A stretch of DNA of 64,000 bases from positions 1 to 64,000 of the forward strand of contig JARKIF010000162.1 in the NCBI GenBank assembly GCA_029378245.1. Direction: 5' to 3'. The DNA comes from Roridomyces roridus. Lineage: Eukaryota; Basidiomycota; Agaricomycetes; Agaricales; Mycenaceae. Both the position numbers and the translations under genes were made by a program. Positions 45,723-56,892 of the stretch are shown piece by piece (position 1 is the stretch's first letter; each line of letters begins with the position of its first letter). The notes beneath the pieces were generated by a model. The model was not told the DNA's origin. It was given only the letters and a program-made list of their open reading frames with translations, and searched no databases.

Positions 45723-45753
45723 GTTTGCTCGTGGATATTGTTCACGAGCGAAC
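45723..45753. repeat. imperfect hairpin, degenerate copy of the one at 48626
   Basis: GTTTGCTCGTG and CACGAGCGAAC face each other over a 9-base loop with one mismatch. The flank before it (about ATGGCACATCCAA) resembles the flank before the perfect hairpin at 48626-48658, so both belong to one small repeat. It ends 17 bases from the stop of 7TM copy 2. Confidence 0.5.
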
Positions 45754-45769
45754 CTGTGTGTACGCTTTG

Positions 45770-47321
45770 TTAGACAGGTGAGTCCTTCGGCACCGAGGAG
45801 GAGGGATTGCCAGCAATCTGCCCCGTCGATGAAGAAGTTGATTTCCAGAACATCCAAGCATTGAGAATATCCTAATCGAATGTTAAATGAGCATTAGATC
45901 TCGAGGGATGAATCTCACGCGCTGGGTCCCAAAAATGACAGCCGCGGCTGCGGGCACTGCAGAGGATGAGAAAAGGCCCGCACAACATGGCTGAGACGCA
46001 CGAAATGCGACCACAAGGTTGATCTGACCCTCAAAGACAGGCCCCGGGTTATCGGGAAACAGAGACAGTGTACTGACGCTGTTGAAACCAAACTGATGAG
46101 TACGAATAATGGCCCTCTAATTCATACTTACCCCATAGCAACCATGGGCAGAAAGCTGAAGAGAGTGACACGGACTATAAGAGGGAGGGATATGTCCGAA
46201 TTGGACCGGACCCGGAGTCTTTGAAACGCGGCCCAATTGCGGTATAGCACGATGGCAGTAAGACCTGCAGGAAACTCGAATTAGGAAGAACAAGGTGACA
46301 GTGAGCTATTCACCCTCGTAGACGAGCATAGCAACCATAGCTAGAATGACCACGATGGCGGTGATTTTTGCTCTATCAAACCTAGATCAGTGCATACCGC
46401 ATACCGCAGGAAACAGGTTCGTACTGGAGCGAGTTCGTCAGATGGCAGAACATTCCCGACAAATCTCTGGCGATTTCGCCTTGATGAGAGAGACCAAGCT
46501 GACCTAGAATGAATAAGGCGATCTTCCGAAAGGAGATGGTGATTCACCGCGAGTGTCTCAAGGAAGAACAAGAGATGAATGGTGTATGGGAAGATGAGTA
46601 ACTGGGACCACGGTCAACAGTCGCGCAAGGATATCTTCGAGACAAAGACGCACCATGATTGACCAAACGCGATTTATTCGCTGATTCTTTAACACGGCTG
46701 AGACAGTAAAGTACAACTTGTCCAAATCATGAGTGGGCCGGAACAGGCGGCACGTTAACATACCTGCAACAGTAGGGCCAATGAGGCGCATGAAGTTCTG
46801 CAGGTACCCAGTCAACTAAATGCCTTGAAGAAGCGACCGCACGTACAACGGAGGCCCGGCATAGACCAAGGAAGCCTGAACGACACAAACGCCGAATTCG
46901 GGCTCAGGCCCAACTTGTTGGCCAGCGATAAGAAAATCTATGCAAGGGTTAGACAAATCAGAGTCTCCACAGCATCACTGCTCATATATCTACACGATAC
47001 ACAGAACCACATCCAAGTCGCCATGAAAGAGTACCACGCCGGGGTTCTATGGATCGTCGGAGAAAGCCATGCGGTGAGCACGACTATTCCAAGAGACAAG
47101 AAGCCTGAGAAAAAATGAGAGCATGAAGGAAAGCCAGAGCAAGAGGAGGCCAACCAAAAATCTGGAAGAAGTTGAAGATCGCGAGAAGTGCTAGACTGGC
47201 CCTCAATTGTGTCTCGGTGTCCTCTGAGAGTGCATCAGCTTTCGGAAAACTCGGGAGACAGCGAACGACCTCCAGCAAAGACATCGGGTGCGGTATAGTT
47301 CCCAGCCATTAGCGCAACCAT
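45770..47321 (-). pseudogene. seven-transmembrane receptor-like protein, copy 2, one frameshift
   Basis: The fullest copy of the family. Exons give MVALMAGNYTAPDVFAGGRS, then KADALSEDTETQLRASLALL with AIFNFFQIFG, a span around LSLGIVVLTAWLSPTIHR, TPAWYSFMATWMWFCVS, YFLIAGQQVGPEPEFGVCVV, later LYRNWAAFQRLRVRSNSDIS and LIVRVTLFSFLPMVAMG, SVSTLSLFPDNPGPVFEGQI, PAAAAVIFGTQR, DILNAWMFWKSTSSS and the end SVPKDSPV. Between SLSPEF and KADALS the frame slips; the A-run 47246-47249 (T-run on the coding strand) is one base too long. Without that slip the gene would be intact, so it may still be functional if the base is a consensus error. Confidence 0.7.
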
Positions 47322-48187
47322 GAGTGCACCACTGGACTCTGACCGTGCAGAGTGGGAGGAGGAAGAGAGGATTACCTCGTCATAGCATGCTTGATGTGGA
47401 ACAACTGAGCGGCGGCGGTGAGATGCCACGGCATCGGGCCTCACTGTGGTCATGGGTACCTGATAGAGGTGATGCATGGGAGGCCAACATAAGTGGGAAC
47501 CGCCCATGGCCAACAGATTGGGGTAAATTGAGGTAGACGCCGCGCGGTGTTGATTCGGGACCAAGGCATGCAAATGTCTCGAAGTCAAAGTACTTGCCGA
47601 AGTGTTTAAGGCGGAGGGCAGCAGATATTCAAGCCTCGAAAGCGCAAGATTCAAGGCAGATCGGCCAACTTGAACGCAGCAGGTGCGTGGGAAATGATCA
47701 ACAAAACTGTTCCTGAGCAATTCTCGACTCGGAGCTCGTTCATCATGAAGGGTTTGTGGGCGCCCTGATACACAGGTTTTCTGCAGTGCTGAATAATTCT
47801 TGCGGCGGTGCAAGCTGTGGTCCAGGCTGCTTGACTTTTTCCAAGTCGGGGAAACATTGCTGATGAATCTCTGCTCGGAATAGTAGAGATTCTCAGAGCT
47901 CAACTGCCAACGCCTTGATTCTGATACCGATTTCTCCCATCCGCCGGTCATTCGGCTGTGTCGCGAGAAAGCCAAGAACCTGATCCTCTCAAGGCGTTTT
48001 CCAATCTTGTCTCTACAACAAGTGACGAGCTCCCGGATGCAGCTTTCAATTGCGAACGGCCTCTTGTTCCCGCTCTCCCAGGTATCCATAACCACGGTGT
48101 GATTATGCGAGCCCCGATATCCTGGTATCTCGCGACAAGAAACGCCGGTCATTTCTTGCCACATCCGTATGTGACCCACAACTCAAC

Positions 48188-48600
48188 TTGCCCACAACTT
48201 ACAAGTACGGCCAGGTAATGCATGCCTCTTCCTCCCACTTTGCACCGTCAAAGTCAAGTGGCGTATTCATGACTCTCCTCACCGGAGGTCCATCGTTTCA
48301 TTACCGAGTCTGTCTTTCAACTAATATAATAGGACAGCGAGGTGCAACTGAAGGTCGGGGTCTTACCCTCTTTGCGATCTCCAACTTCTTCTGGATTCCC
48401 GGTAAGCTTCTCCATAACCAGCTTTTCTTCCTCTTCTCATCTTTTCTTTCAGGATCTCTGGCTCGTGGCGTCGTCGCGGTCACATTCCCTGACATTACAT
48501 TGGCCCCGGTGGTACTTTTTGTCAATGTGTGAGATGCATCCCTCCATTCTTGTGCATAATTGACATTTGTGTAGGGTATACTGATCATCGTCGCATGGAA
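48188..48600 (+). pseudogene. N-terminal fragment of a further 7TM copy
   Basis: On the plus strand HFAPSKSSGVFMTLLTGG is followed by RGLTLFAISNFFWIPG, a GTAAGC..TTTCAG intron, then LWLVASSRSHSLTL and HWPRWYFLSMC. The order and the intron position match the start of the other copies (LALLAIFNFFQIFG, then the segment ending in WYSFMATW). After that no family sequence follows on this strand. It is probably a truncated duplicate. Confidence 0.45.
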
Positions 48601-48625
48601 ATTTTCAGCAGTTATGGTACATACA

Positions 48626-48658
48626 GGTTTGCTCGTAAACAGTATTTACGAGCAAACC
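48626..48658. repeat. perfect 14-bp hairpin
   Basis: GGTTTGCTCGTAAA and TTTACGAGCAAACC are exact reverse complements around a 5-base loop. A related but decayed hairpin lies at 45723-45753. It could be a terminator-like or repeat-end structure; no function is shown. Confidence 0.6.
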
Positions 48659-49156
48659 GGTATGTGTCATGGCTGTTGAAGAAATGTATTCAAGCATATG
48701 CTACGATCTGTACTCAGAGGGATGGAATGAATATATATGAAGCGGTGTGCTGGGGGCGACAGTGGTGACAGGAAATTGTCCGAAACCGACTGACCGCGCC
48801 AGCGGAATAAGACTCCAGGGGCGGCCCCCAAACATAGCATTGCAGAGGAGGAAGTGCGTAGGTTAGCCGGGTGAGATACAACTGGCTACATGATGAGGAA
48901 TTCCGCCCCGTAAATTGAACCAGAAGCGGCAGGTTACGCCATGTACTGGTACTCGAGGCGGAACGGCTGTGAACGCGCCGAGAACTGCATTTAGATGGAA
49001 TCTAAATGGGCAGCGGCCCTACCCAAGCCAGATGAACGAAACCTGGAGAATCAATTGTTGGACAAACATGATCGCCAAAGTTCAATAATGGTGCAAATAC
49101 ATACTCGCTGTCCCTGGACGATATTAGGTCCTAATTACATGTGTGAAGGTAATACA

Positions 49157-49404
49157 TTAGACGGGGGAATCATTGGGCCTTGGCCCATTGACAAAATTCG
49201 GTTTCAGTCGAGCGCCTGCTTCACGCGAGACGACTGTGGTGCTGTTTTTCCAGAACATCCACACCCTCAAAATGTCCTGCTGTGTCCCAAAAATAACGGC
49301 AGCAGCCGTGGGCACTGATTCAAAATCTGTGTGAGACGCTATATGGAAAGTCGGAGAACAAGCACACACGGAAAGCCACTACGACGTTACTTTGCGCCTC
49401 TGAA
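49157..49404 (-). pseudogene. 7TM copy 3, C-terminal exons
   Basis: On the minus strand, right after element B, comes EAQSNVVVAF (frame entered through the flipped segment), an intron, then PTAAAVIFGTQQDILRVWMF and WKNSTTVV, ending NGPRPNDSPV. These align with the last exons of copy 2 (PAAAAVIFGTQR, DILNAWMFWKSTS, PKDSPV). The upstream part of this gene is now on the opposite strand at 50372-51243. Confidence 0.75.
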
Positions 49405-50371
49405 CATCAGGGAAAACCTCCCTCGCAATTTTGTACAAATTGTTGAGAAATTATCTTTGGGTCGAGACAATTTTGAACATTCATGCAACTTTGTGACATT
49501 TGACACAAAGATGTTACAAATGTACTCACTGGAACATCACCACTTTTTCGGGGCTAGTTTCAGCCTGAATCACCAACAGCCTTCACAGGATCATGCTTGG
49601 TGGATCAATGCTCCTTGCCAACAACTCTGGTCCTAACAGTGCTGAGCTGGATAATTATCACAAATTATCAGATTTTGTGTACGCCGGGGAAAAATTATCA
49701 CAAATTATCACAAATTGTGTACACTGGCAGGATTGGTGTATTAGATTTTGTCACTGGTCTGAGTGCATTTGGAGTGCTTGTGCCTAGCTACACATTTAGA
49801 GGTTTGCAGGTTGACTCTGAAAGTAACTGGGTTGTGTAGTTGTTATGTAGTCATGCCTCAACTTCAAGTCAATAAGGCACTGAATGGTGCAACCACTATG
49901 TATCTGCCATCAGTCTGACCTTTTCAACCTCTCACTTAGTCTACCGGTTTTAAATGTCTTCTTTATTTTCTGCCTCTTTGCGCAGGTCACCAGTTCGAAT
50001 CCCACTCTGAGCATCATTTAAATGTAAATTACTATTACCTGTATTAGATCTTAATCTTAATCACATCACTTCATTCAGATAAGTGCACTGCAGTGGTCAG
50101 TTGACCAAGCCACAGGAATAAACAGGAGGCTGCAGGAAAAGCTCCCTGGAGGCCTGTACCTTTTGCTCTAACTATGCTTTCAATTGCTTCAGAATGTTCA
50201 ATAACTGGATGAAAAGGGCCCACACATGGGTGAAATCCCTGAGATAATTTGTGCAAAAATGTTGCAAATTTCTCTGGGGAGGTGACACTTTGCAACTTTG
50301 TTGACATTCCCGATAATTGGCACCATTTTGAGTAAAATGTTGCAAATTACCTTGGGGTGCTTTTCCTGATG
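49405..50371 (-). mobile_element. 967-bp TIR element, copy B (reverse)
   Basis: Same length and ends as copy A but in the opposite orientation, flanked by AA on both sides. It separates the C-terminal exons of 7TM copy 3 from the flipped middle segment. Shared internal open frames are identical with copies A and C. Confidence 0.88.
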
Positions 50372-51243
50372 AAGGCGCCCAACCCAACCTCAGCGTGTGC
50401 ATTGTTCAGGCCGCTTTTGTCTATGCCGCTCCGCCATTGTACGCGCTATGAATTTGGTGCATCTCCTTCGAAATGACTTGTGTCTCCATTCCAGGACTTC
50501 CACCGTCTCGGTGGCCTTTTTGCTGCATGTGGGTAGATCAATACGCTTTTGAATTCATGATGTTCAAGATAATTTACAGCTCTTTTCCACCGTCTCAACC
50601 ATTTTTACCAGCAGCAATAGGAGCAGGAATTGGAGGGTCGTCGTGAGTCCGATCTTGCCTTGTCTGTCATAGCTTTCTCATATTGCTGGTAGATGCATCT
50701 CTTTCCTTTTGCCGTCCATTTCGTGATTTTTCTGGAGACACTGATCGTAAGGGACTCGTCATCTCTTCTTGAAAGTCGCTGAAAGTCGAACAGGTTGGTC
50801 TGGCCAACTCAGATAAAGTGTTCCGGGATAGAACTGGGATGTTTTGTTCCTTCAACAATATTCCATTCCAGTGTGTTATCGTCTGAAGACTTGTTTACAT
50901 GCTCTTACCTTGATAGGCTGAAATTGACGTCCGCCGTCGTGATACTGGACATGATCGCCATGTTGGTACTCGAAGGTGACCTTGTTTTCATATTTCTTGG
51001 CCGTGAATTCTCAGCCTACCCCTCAGCTTTGACATTTGTTCTCTTGCGGCGAAATTGGGCTGCTTTCAAGAGACTCCGGGTCCGTTCAAACGGTACCTTG
51101 TCGTTGCCTCTCATGATTCGCGTCTCTCTCTTCAGTTTTCTTCCAATGATTGCCATGGTGTAGGTTTCACGAAGCCATCAGAATCGCCGCTAATCCCTCT
51201 CTTAGGCTCGGTACCATGTCATTCATGCCGGACCCACCGATTT
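50372..51243 (+). pseudogene. 7TM copy 3, middle exons, now inverted
   Basis: This 872-bp segment lies between two inverted copies of the 967-bp element. Its plus strand reads GAQPNLSVCIVQAAFVYAAP, then PPLTSTVSV with AFLLH after a GTACGC..CCAG intron, later LRRNWAAFKRLRVRSNGTLS with LPLMIRVSLFSFLPMIAMV, and LGTMSFMPDPPIS. These are spans 3 to 6 of the same family whose N-terminal and C-terminal exons flank it on the minus strand. The orientation is opposite to both flanks. Confidence 0.78.
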
Positions 51244-52210
51244 CATCAGGAAAAGCACCCCAAGGTAATTTGCAACATTTTACTCAAAATGGTGCCAATT
51301 ATCGGGAATGTCAACAAAGTTGCAAAGTGTCACCTCCCCAGAGAAATTTGCAACATTTTTGCACAAATTATCTCAGGGATTTCACCCATGTGTGGGCCCT
51401 TTTCATCCAGTTATTGAACATTCTGAAGCAATTGAAAGCATAGTTAGAGCAAAAGGTACAGGCCTCCAGGGAGCTTTTCCTGCAGCCTCCTGTTTATTCC
51501 TGTGGCTTGGTCAACTGACCACTGCAGTGCACTTATCTGAATGAAGTGATGTGATTAAGATTAAGATCTAATACAGGTAATAGTAATTTACATTTAAATG
51601 ATGCTCAGAGTGGGATTCGAACTGGTGACCTGCGCAAAGAGGCAGAAAATAAAGAAGACATTTAAAACCGGTAGACTAAGTGAGAGGTTGAAAAGGTCAG
51701 ACTGATGGCAGATACATAGTGGTTGCACCATTCAGTGCCTTATTGACTTGAAGTTGAGGCATGACTACATAACAACTACACAACCCAGTTACTTTCAGAG
51801 TCAACCTGCAAACCTCTAAATGTGTAGCTAGGCACAAGCACTCCAAATGCACTCAGACCAGTGACAAAATCTAATACACCAATCCTGCCAGTGTACACAA
51901 TTTGTGATAATTTGTGATAATTTTTCCCCGGCGTACACAAAATCTGATAATTTGTGATAATTATCCAGCTCAGCACTGTTAGGACCAGAGTTGTTGGCAA
52001 GGAGCATTGATCCACCAAGCATGATCCTGTGAAGGCTGTTGGTGATTCAGGCTGAAACTAGCCCCGAAAAAGTGGTGATGTTCCAGTGAGTACATTTGTA
52101 ACATCTTTGTATCAAATGTTACAAAGTTGCATGAATGTTCAAAATTGTCTCGACCCAAAGATAATTTCTCAACAATTTGTACAAAATTGCGAGGGAGGTT
52201 TTCCCTGATG
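51244..52210 (+). mobile_element. 967-bp TIR element, copy C (forward)
   Basis: Identical in length and ends to copies A and B, flanked by TT on both sides (51242-51243, 52211-52212). It separates the N-terminal exons of 7TM copy 3 from the flipped segment. Together with copy B it forms a pair of long inverted repeats 872 bp apart. Confidence 0.88.
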
Positions 52211-52602
52211 TTCTTGTTGGCCGGCGATGAGGAAATCTATCCATGGGTTTTAGACAAATGAGAGGAGTCTGCACAACATTCGTACATGACAAACAAAAGG
52301 ACATCCAGCTGCCCATAAATGAGTACCATGCCCCTGTCCTGTGCACTGTAGGTGCCAGCCATGCAGTAAGCACTATTATCCCCAGGGCGAAGAAGCCTGG
52401 GAGAGTTAACCGGTACTACGAAGGACGGCACGAGTCCCTTACCAAATATCTGCAAGAAATTAAAGACCACGAGAAGTGTCGAATTTTCGATCTGCTGCAC
52501 CCCAGCGCCTTTGGAAAGAAGATTAAGATTTTGAAAAGATAATATTTCGCCTATGTGCATACCTTCGGAGAAGACGGAATTCGACATGGAATAACTATCC
52601 AT
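52211..52602 (-). pseudogene. 7TM copy 3, N-terminal exons
   Basis: Starts MDSYSMSNSVFSEGMHIGEI at 52602, then STLLVVFNFLQIFG, an intron, a span ending IVLTAWLAPTVHRTGAWYSF with MGSWMSFCLS, another intron, and DFLIAGQQE, which ends at element C. In copy 2 the corresponding residues are FLIAGQQVGPEPEFGVC; here the continuation GAQPNLSVC is found across the element pair at 50372. Confidence 0.75.
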
Positions 52603-52612
52603 GGTAACTCTG

Positions 52613-53265
52613 GCTTGCAGAGTTGGTGAGAGCGGAAGGCGACCAGAGGAGAATGGTCGAGATATAGTATGACCCTTTCAATATCTTGTCCACAATATCA
52701 TGATGCCACAAACTGCCGTCGGTACTTCCGGTCTCAGTCAACGCGGCCCAAAAGCAACGGGATTCGAGATGACAGGGATGAAATGGTAAGGGTACTCTTC
52801 CCATGCACAGGGTCCATCAGAATCCATCTGTCGAGGTATGGGATCGAGATGGCGGGAGGGGACAGGATTGGGCTGCCCTGACTTTTTTTTTTCGCCATCG
52901 AAACAGGGATTGGGAAACTATCTTGCCCGAGAGATGTTGAAGTTTCATCCACCTTGTGGGGTTTACAGGGGTTCCATTCCTTGGCCAGTTGTGTGAGCTA
53001 AGTGAACGCCGTTGGATGCCGTCACCCCAGCTACATGGCCACGACGTCGGCTGGCTTCGGAGGGCAACGGCAGCTGAGCTTGCTGTGGCGCCGCCACCGG
53101 CCCAATGATCTCTTGCGATGAGAATAACAAACTGCGATAGATTGACCCACTCGACGATCCGCACCAGATTCCATGAGAAAGATCAGCAATACCGGAGGCG
53201 GTATGAGATCGCAAATCGAGGTAAGTAACATTTCAGATACAACGTTGTCATACGCCGTCCAACCA
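52613..53265. other. intergenic stretch between 7TM copy 3 and the desaturase gene
   Basis: Over 600 bases with only short overlapping open frames on both strands and no motif I recognise. It contains the 3' side of the minus-strand desaturase gene. A T-run (52,883-52,892) is the only simple repeat. Confidence 0.4.
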
Positions 53266-54931
53266 TCACTCGCTGGAAGTAGCCAAGATCCGCGCAGCCT
53301 GTCCATCTTTGTTCTTGAAAAAGACAACGTCCCCATCGTCCTCGATGAAGACGCACTCGCTGAAGTTTCGATATAGAGCTCGGAAAGTGTTCTGGAGGAA
53401 AATATCAACATCATCCTGTTGCGGAAGATGGAGGACTGACCGTTGAATCGTAGTTGTAGTGATTCTTCAACACGGGCTTGAGATGTTCAGTCACCGTCGG
53501 CTGGTTGTCTACGTACGCCGTCAGTGCGCTCTGCTATAGGCTAGAAATGGCATTACAGAAAGGAATGGAGGAAAATAGATGATGGGCAATCTATCAAGCG
53601 GTAAGCCATGCTGTGGGTACGATAGAAGGGTGGCGTACGTGGTCATGCGACACATTCTTCAAGAAAAACCGGCCGGCCCATCCAAGAAGCGGTCGATCAA
53701 CTGTGGCCACTGCCCCGCGAAGATACGACCACTCCGCCTTTCGGTAGTGAGGAATAGTGGGATCCGAATGGTGTAGATATGTCAGAGCCACGATCCCTAT
53801 GGCAGAGTGTCAGAAAGAGGCGATTTCGACATGCCGGGTACGCACAGTGGTTCGTCCACTGTGATCGAAAAGCATGAGCACGAGAACCAGCGTGAAGAGG
53901 AGATGCCATACCATCCACGGCACGAAATATAGTTTGAAGAGGGCGGCGCCTCCGAAACGTATTCCAAATGCAACAAGAATATAGAGCATAAAAGATAGCC
54001 CGATGTCCGAAATTACAATTCCCCTGCGTTCATGGGCCTTGAAGAGAGGGGAAGAGGGGTGGAAATGCTACTGTGCGGTGAGTCGATGCATGAAATCATT
54101 GAACGTCTTTTTACATTAGTTCCAGGAGGGTATTTCCGGGAGCCCAAAGCATTAACGGTCAGGTAAGCCTGGAGTCCGATGGCTTGCATAACGACCAGCC
54201 GCAGGAGGGTGTAAATTGGCGTTTCTTCTAGAATTTCGTGATAATCGTGAAGACGAGCTTGAGAGGCGGGGGGCAGGCCAAAGTCTGAACGCGTTCGAGG
54301 AACGTAATTTTCATCGTCCTCGATGGACATTGTCTTTTTCTGGTGAAATACGGTTACTCTCGGAATAGCCCAACAAAAACAAGCTGTTACATGATGAGCA
54401 CGATGCGTGGATCGCCAGGCATAGTACGGGACGAGAAGGAACTAAAGGGAAGTTCCATTTTGCACTGTTTGCGGTCTGGATTCCACGTACCGTGTGCGAC
54501 GTGAATCCAATCCAATCATTCACCCAATTATAATCGGACAGTGTTCCGTGCCCCGCCTCATGAGCAAGTGTCCAGAGACCCGCCATGAAGACCCCTTGCC
54601 AATGCCAGTATGCTGCCCACAGTGACCAACGCAGAATTGTGCCATACAGGCCTGGGAAGCCCTGAGAGAACCGATCCGAGTCTATCATGCTCCCGAGCCT
54701 GAACGCCACGAGAATAAAGAGTATATCTCGTGCATAGTAGTAAATCCCTTTCACGGTAGACTTGCGGAACAACTCTTTCGGGACTGCTGCGTGGATTTCA
54801 GAGATCGCGACCTGCTCCAGTAAGACGTTGTCCTAGATTCTAGAATAGATGATGTGTATAACCTGAGGTGGGACAAAGGGCGTTCTCTTGCGGTTCTCGT
54901 ATTCGAGGGAATCTTTGAATGGGTGAAGCAT
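53266..54931 (-). CDS. delta-12 fatty acid desaturase, copy 1
   Basis: About seven minus-strand exons from MLHPFKDSLEYENRKRTPFV. After splicing, AISEIHAAVPKELFRKSTVK leads to a membrane span and the first histidine box in LWTLAHEAGHGTLSDYNW, then the second (THRAHH) in the exon after VPYYAWRS, NYVPRTRSDFGLP, FVPWMVWHLLFTLVLMLFDH, TYLHHSDPTIPHYRKAEWSY, GAVATVDRPLLGWAGRFFLK and the third box, SHDHIAHHLFSSIPFYNQPT. The end is NTFRALYRNFSECVFIEDDG and ILATSSE. All three boxes bind the di-iron centre. The enzyme adds a double bond at position 12 of oleoyl chains in the ER membrane. It diverges from a second copy starting 223 bases away. Confidence 0.85.
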
Positions 54932-55154
54932 TCAGGAGCGGAGAAAAGAGCGGTGAACATTGTCAAGTGAGTATGTATTCCTGGCTCCGTGGGTAACTCT
55001 CGCGATGAGAGTGATGAGATGAGCGCGCCAATCAGCCACGTTCAGATCTTGATCCCTTTCCAACACAGGCTACAAGTAACAAACTTCTTGGTTCACAGCA
55101 CTTCATAAGACGGCATGATACCAAAAATACGTCTCCCGAGCCCTGACGGTACCC

Positions 55155-56789
55155 ATGGACGCAACCAAACTCTCAGAGCGAAATTTCGACCTCCTTTCCA
55201 GGTAAACAGGCTCATTTCGTCAGATACCGTCGTGAAACCGTCCCAGGACCATGAAGGAAATTCGTGCAGCCATTCCGGCGCAGTATTTTGTCCTAAATAC
55301 CTTCAAGGCCACCTCGTACTTGGCCCGTGACCTGGCGCTAGCTTGTTGTGCTTGGACTTTTGCCACGGCCATAGATCCATGTTTCGCGCATCTCATTGCC
55401 GGACCATCTGTGCTATCTCCCGTGCTCTGGAACATCTTGCGATTGAGTGCGTGGAGTCTCTAGTAAGTCGAGACAATTTTCGTTGGTTTCATTTTCATCA
55501 GCGTCGTATTAGTTGGTGGTTCCAGGGATTAATCTTCACCGGCATTTGGGTACTTGGCCATGAGGTCAGTTCATCGGTTTTGTGCTATCCACGCAGGCTA
55601 ATTCATTTCTCCAGTGTGGCCATGGAGCGTTTTCTCTGAACAAAACAGCGAACGATACAATCGGCTTCGTAATCCACTCCCTGTTGTTCACCCCGTATTT
55701 CAGCTGGAAAATTTCGCACCATCGTCACCACGTATACCACGCCTCGATGACGCGCGACGAGACTTATGTTCCAAGTACACGGTCTGATCGTGGCATTCCC
55801 CAAGATACAGGGGACATAGACTATGATGAAATTTTCGGAGACACGCCACTATACACCCTCTTCCTTCTCATCCGCCAGCAACTTGTGGGCTTCCCGGCTT
55901 ACCTTTGTATGCGCCTTTCCTTTACCGTCTTTCATGGCTCATTATATCCAGTGTTCAATGTGTCGGGGCAACAGTGGTACCCGAAAGGCACGAATCATTT
56001 CAATCGTCAGTCTGTTTCTTAGCGGACATCTCGCACCATCTCACTATGTTTCAGCGGCCTCCATACTCTTCACGCCGAATCAACGGAAAGCGGTGGTCCT
56101 CTCAAACCTTGGTGTCGGATTCGCTACCTGCTGCCTTATCTATGCTGTATCGATCCTCGGTCCGGCCATGGTAGTCAATCTCTACGTGATTCCCTGGCTT
56201 CTCGTCACCCACTGGTGTACATTTTCTCGTTTCCACAAAATGCGCAAACTTATTCTCTTCCTAGTCGTCATGATCACCTATTTACAACACACGGATCCAG
56301 GGACCCCCCATTTCCGAGGACCTGCCTGGACTTTCCAACGCGGCGCAGTAGCAACCGTCGACCGCCCCAACTTCCTGGGCTGGCAGGGCAGCTTCTTCCT
56401 GCATAATGTCGTTCAATGCCACACCATTCACCACGCAAGTCCCCTCTCCGTACTGACGTACGTCTGCTAACCCCTGTCCAGTTCTTCCCCAAGATACCCT
56501 TCTGTACCGTCCTCGTCTCAACCCGCGTACCACGCCGCTCAACACCCTTGATCTAGATAACGCCCCGCAAGCTACACGCCATCTGAAAGCCTTTCTGGGC
56601 GACCACTACGTCTCGTCAGATACACCGGCGTTCCAGGCTCTCTGGGATAACTACAATAGATGCCAGTTCGTGGAAGACCAAGGCCAGTGGTGATGTATCT
56701 GCCGCAGTGCTTGTCGCTGACAAGTCTAATCAGGCGATGTCGTGTTTTACAAGGACAAGCAAGGGCGTTCAGTGTATCGAGATGCATGA
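55155..56789 (+). CDS. delta-12 fatty acid desaturase, divergent copy 2
   Basis: Starts MDATKLSERNFDLLS, and a short intron leads to TMKEIRAAIPAQYFVLNTFK. The first histidine box spans a splice as HECGHGAFSLNKTANDTIG, the second is SHHRHHVYHASM, and the third reads VVQCHTIHHFFPKIPF instead of the usual AHDHVAHH, so the box keeps HxxHH but its surroundings differ. Also present are YLQHTDPGTPHFRGPAWTFQ, GAVATVDRPNFLGWQGSFFL and the end VVFYKDKQGRSVYRDA. The last intron lacks a GT donor in the right phase; a GC donor (GCCAGT, about 56,684) would keep the frame. The protein is clearly divergent from copy 1, so its regiospecificity could differ. Shared upstream region with copy 1. Confidence 0.8.
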
Positions 56790-56892
56790 TTCGTTGGACA
56801 TTTTATCCTGTACATATTTGCTTCAATCACAAGGCACTTGAACGGAGAAAACATGCAATAAAGTACAATGCTTTACAGTTGCGCGTACACTT

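Noticed and set aside
47235..48179. A 314-codon minus-strand open frame running into the start of 7TM copy 2
   Set aside because: Only the last 28 residues resemble the family. The upstream part has no motif or conserved texture, so the long frame looks like chance readthrough of the promoter.
49597..49839. 80-codon frame repeated identically in three places as a real gene
   Set aside because: It lies wholly inside the 967-bp element, and its conservation is explained by element identity; it has no start context, motif or codon bias.
49405..52210. Two 967-bp copies as the LTRs of a retrotransposon
   Set aside because: They are in inverted, not direct, orientation, do not start TG and end CA, and the segment between holds 7TM exons rather than gag or pol.
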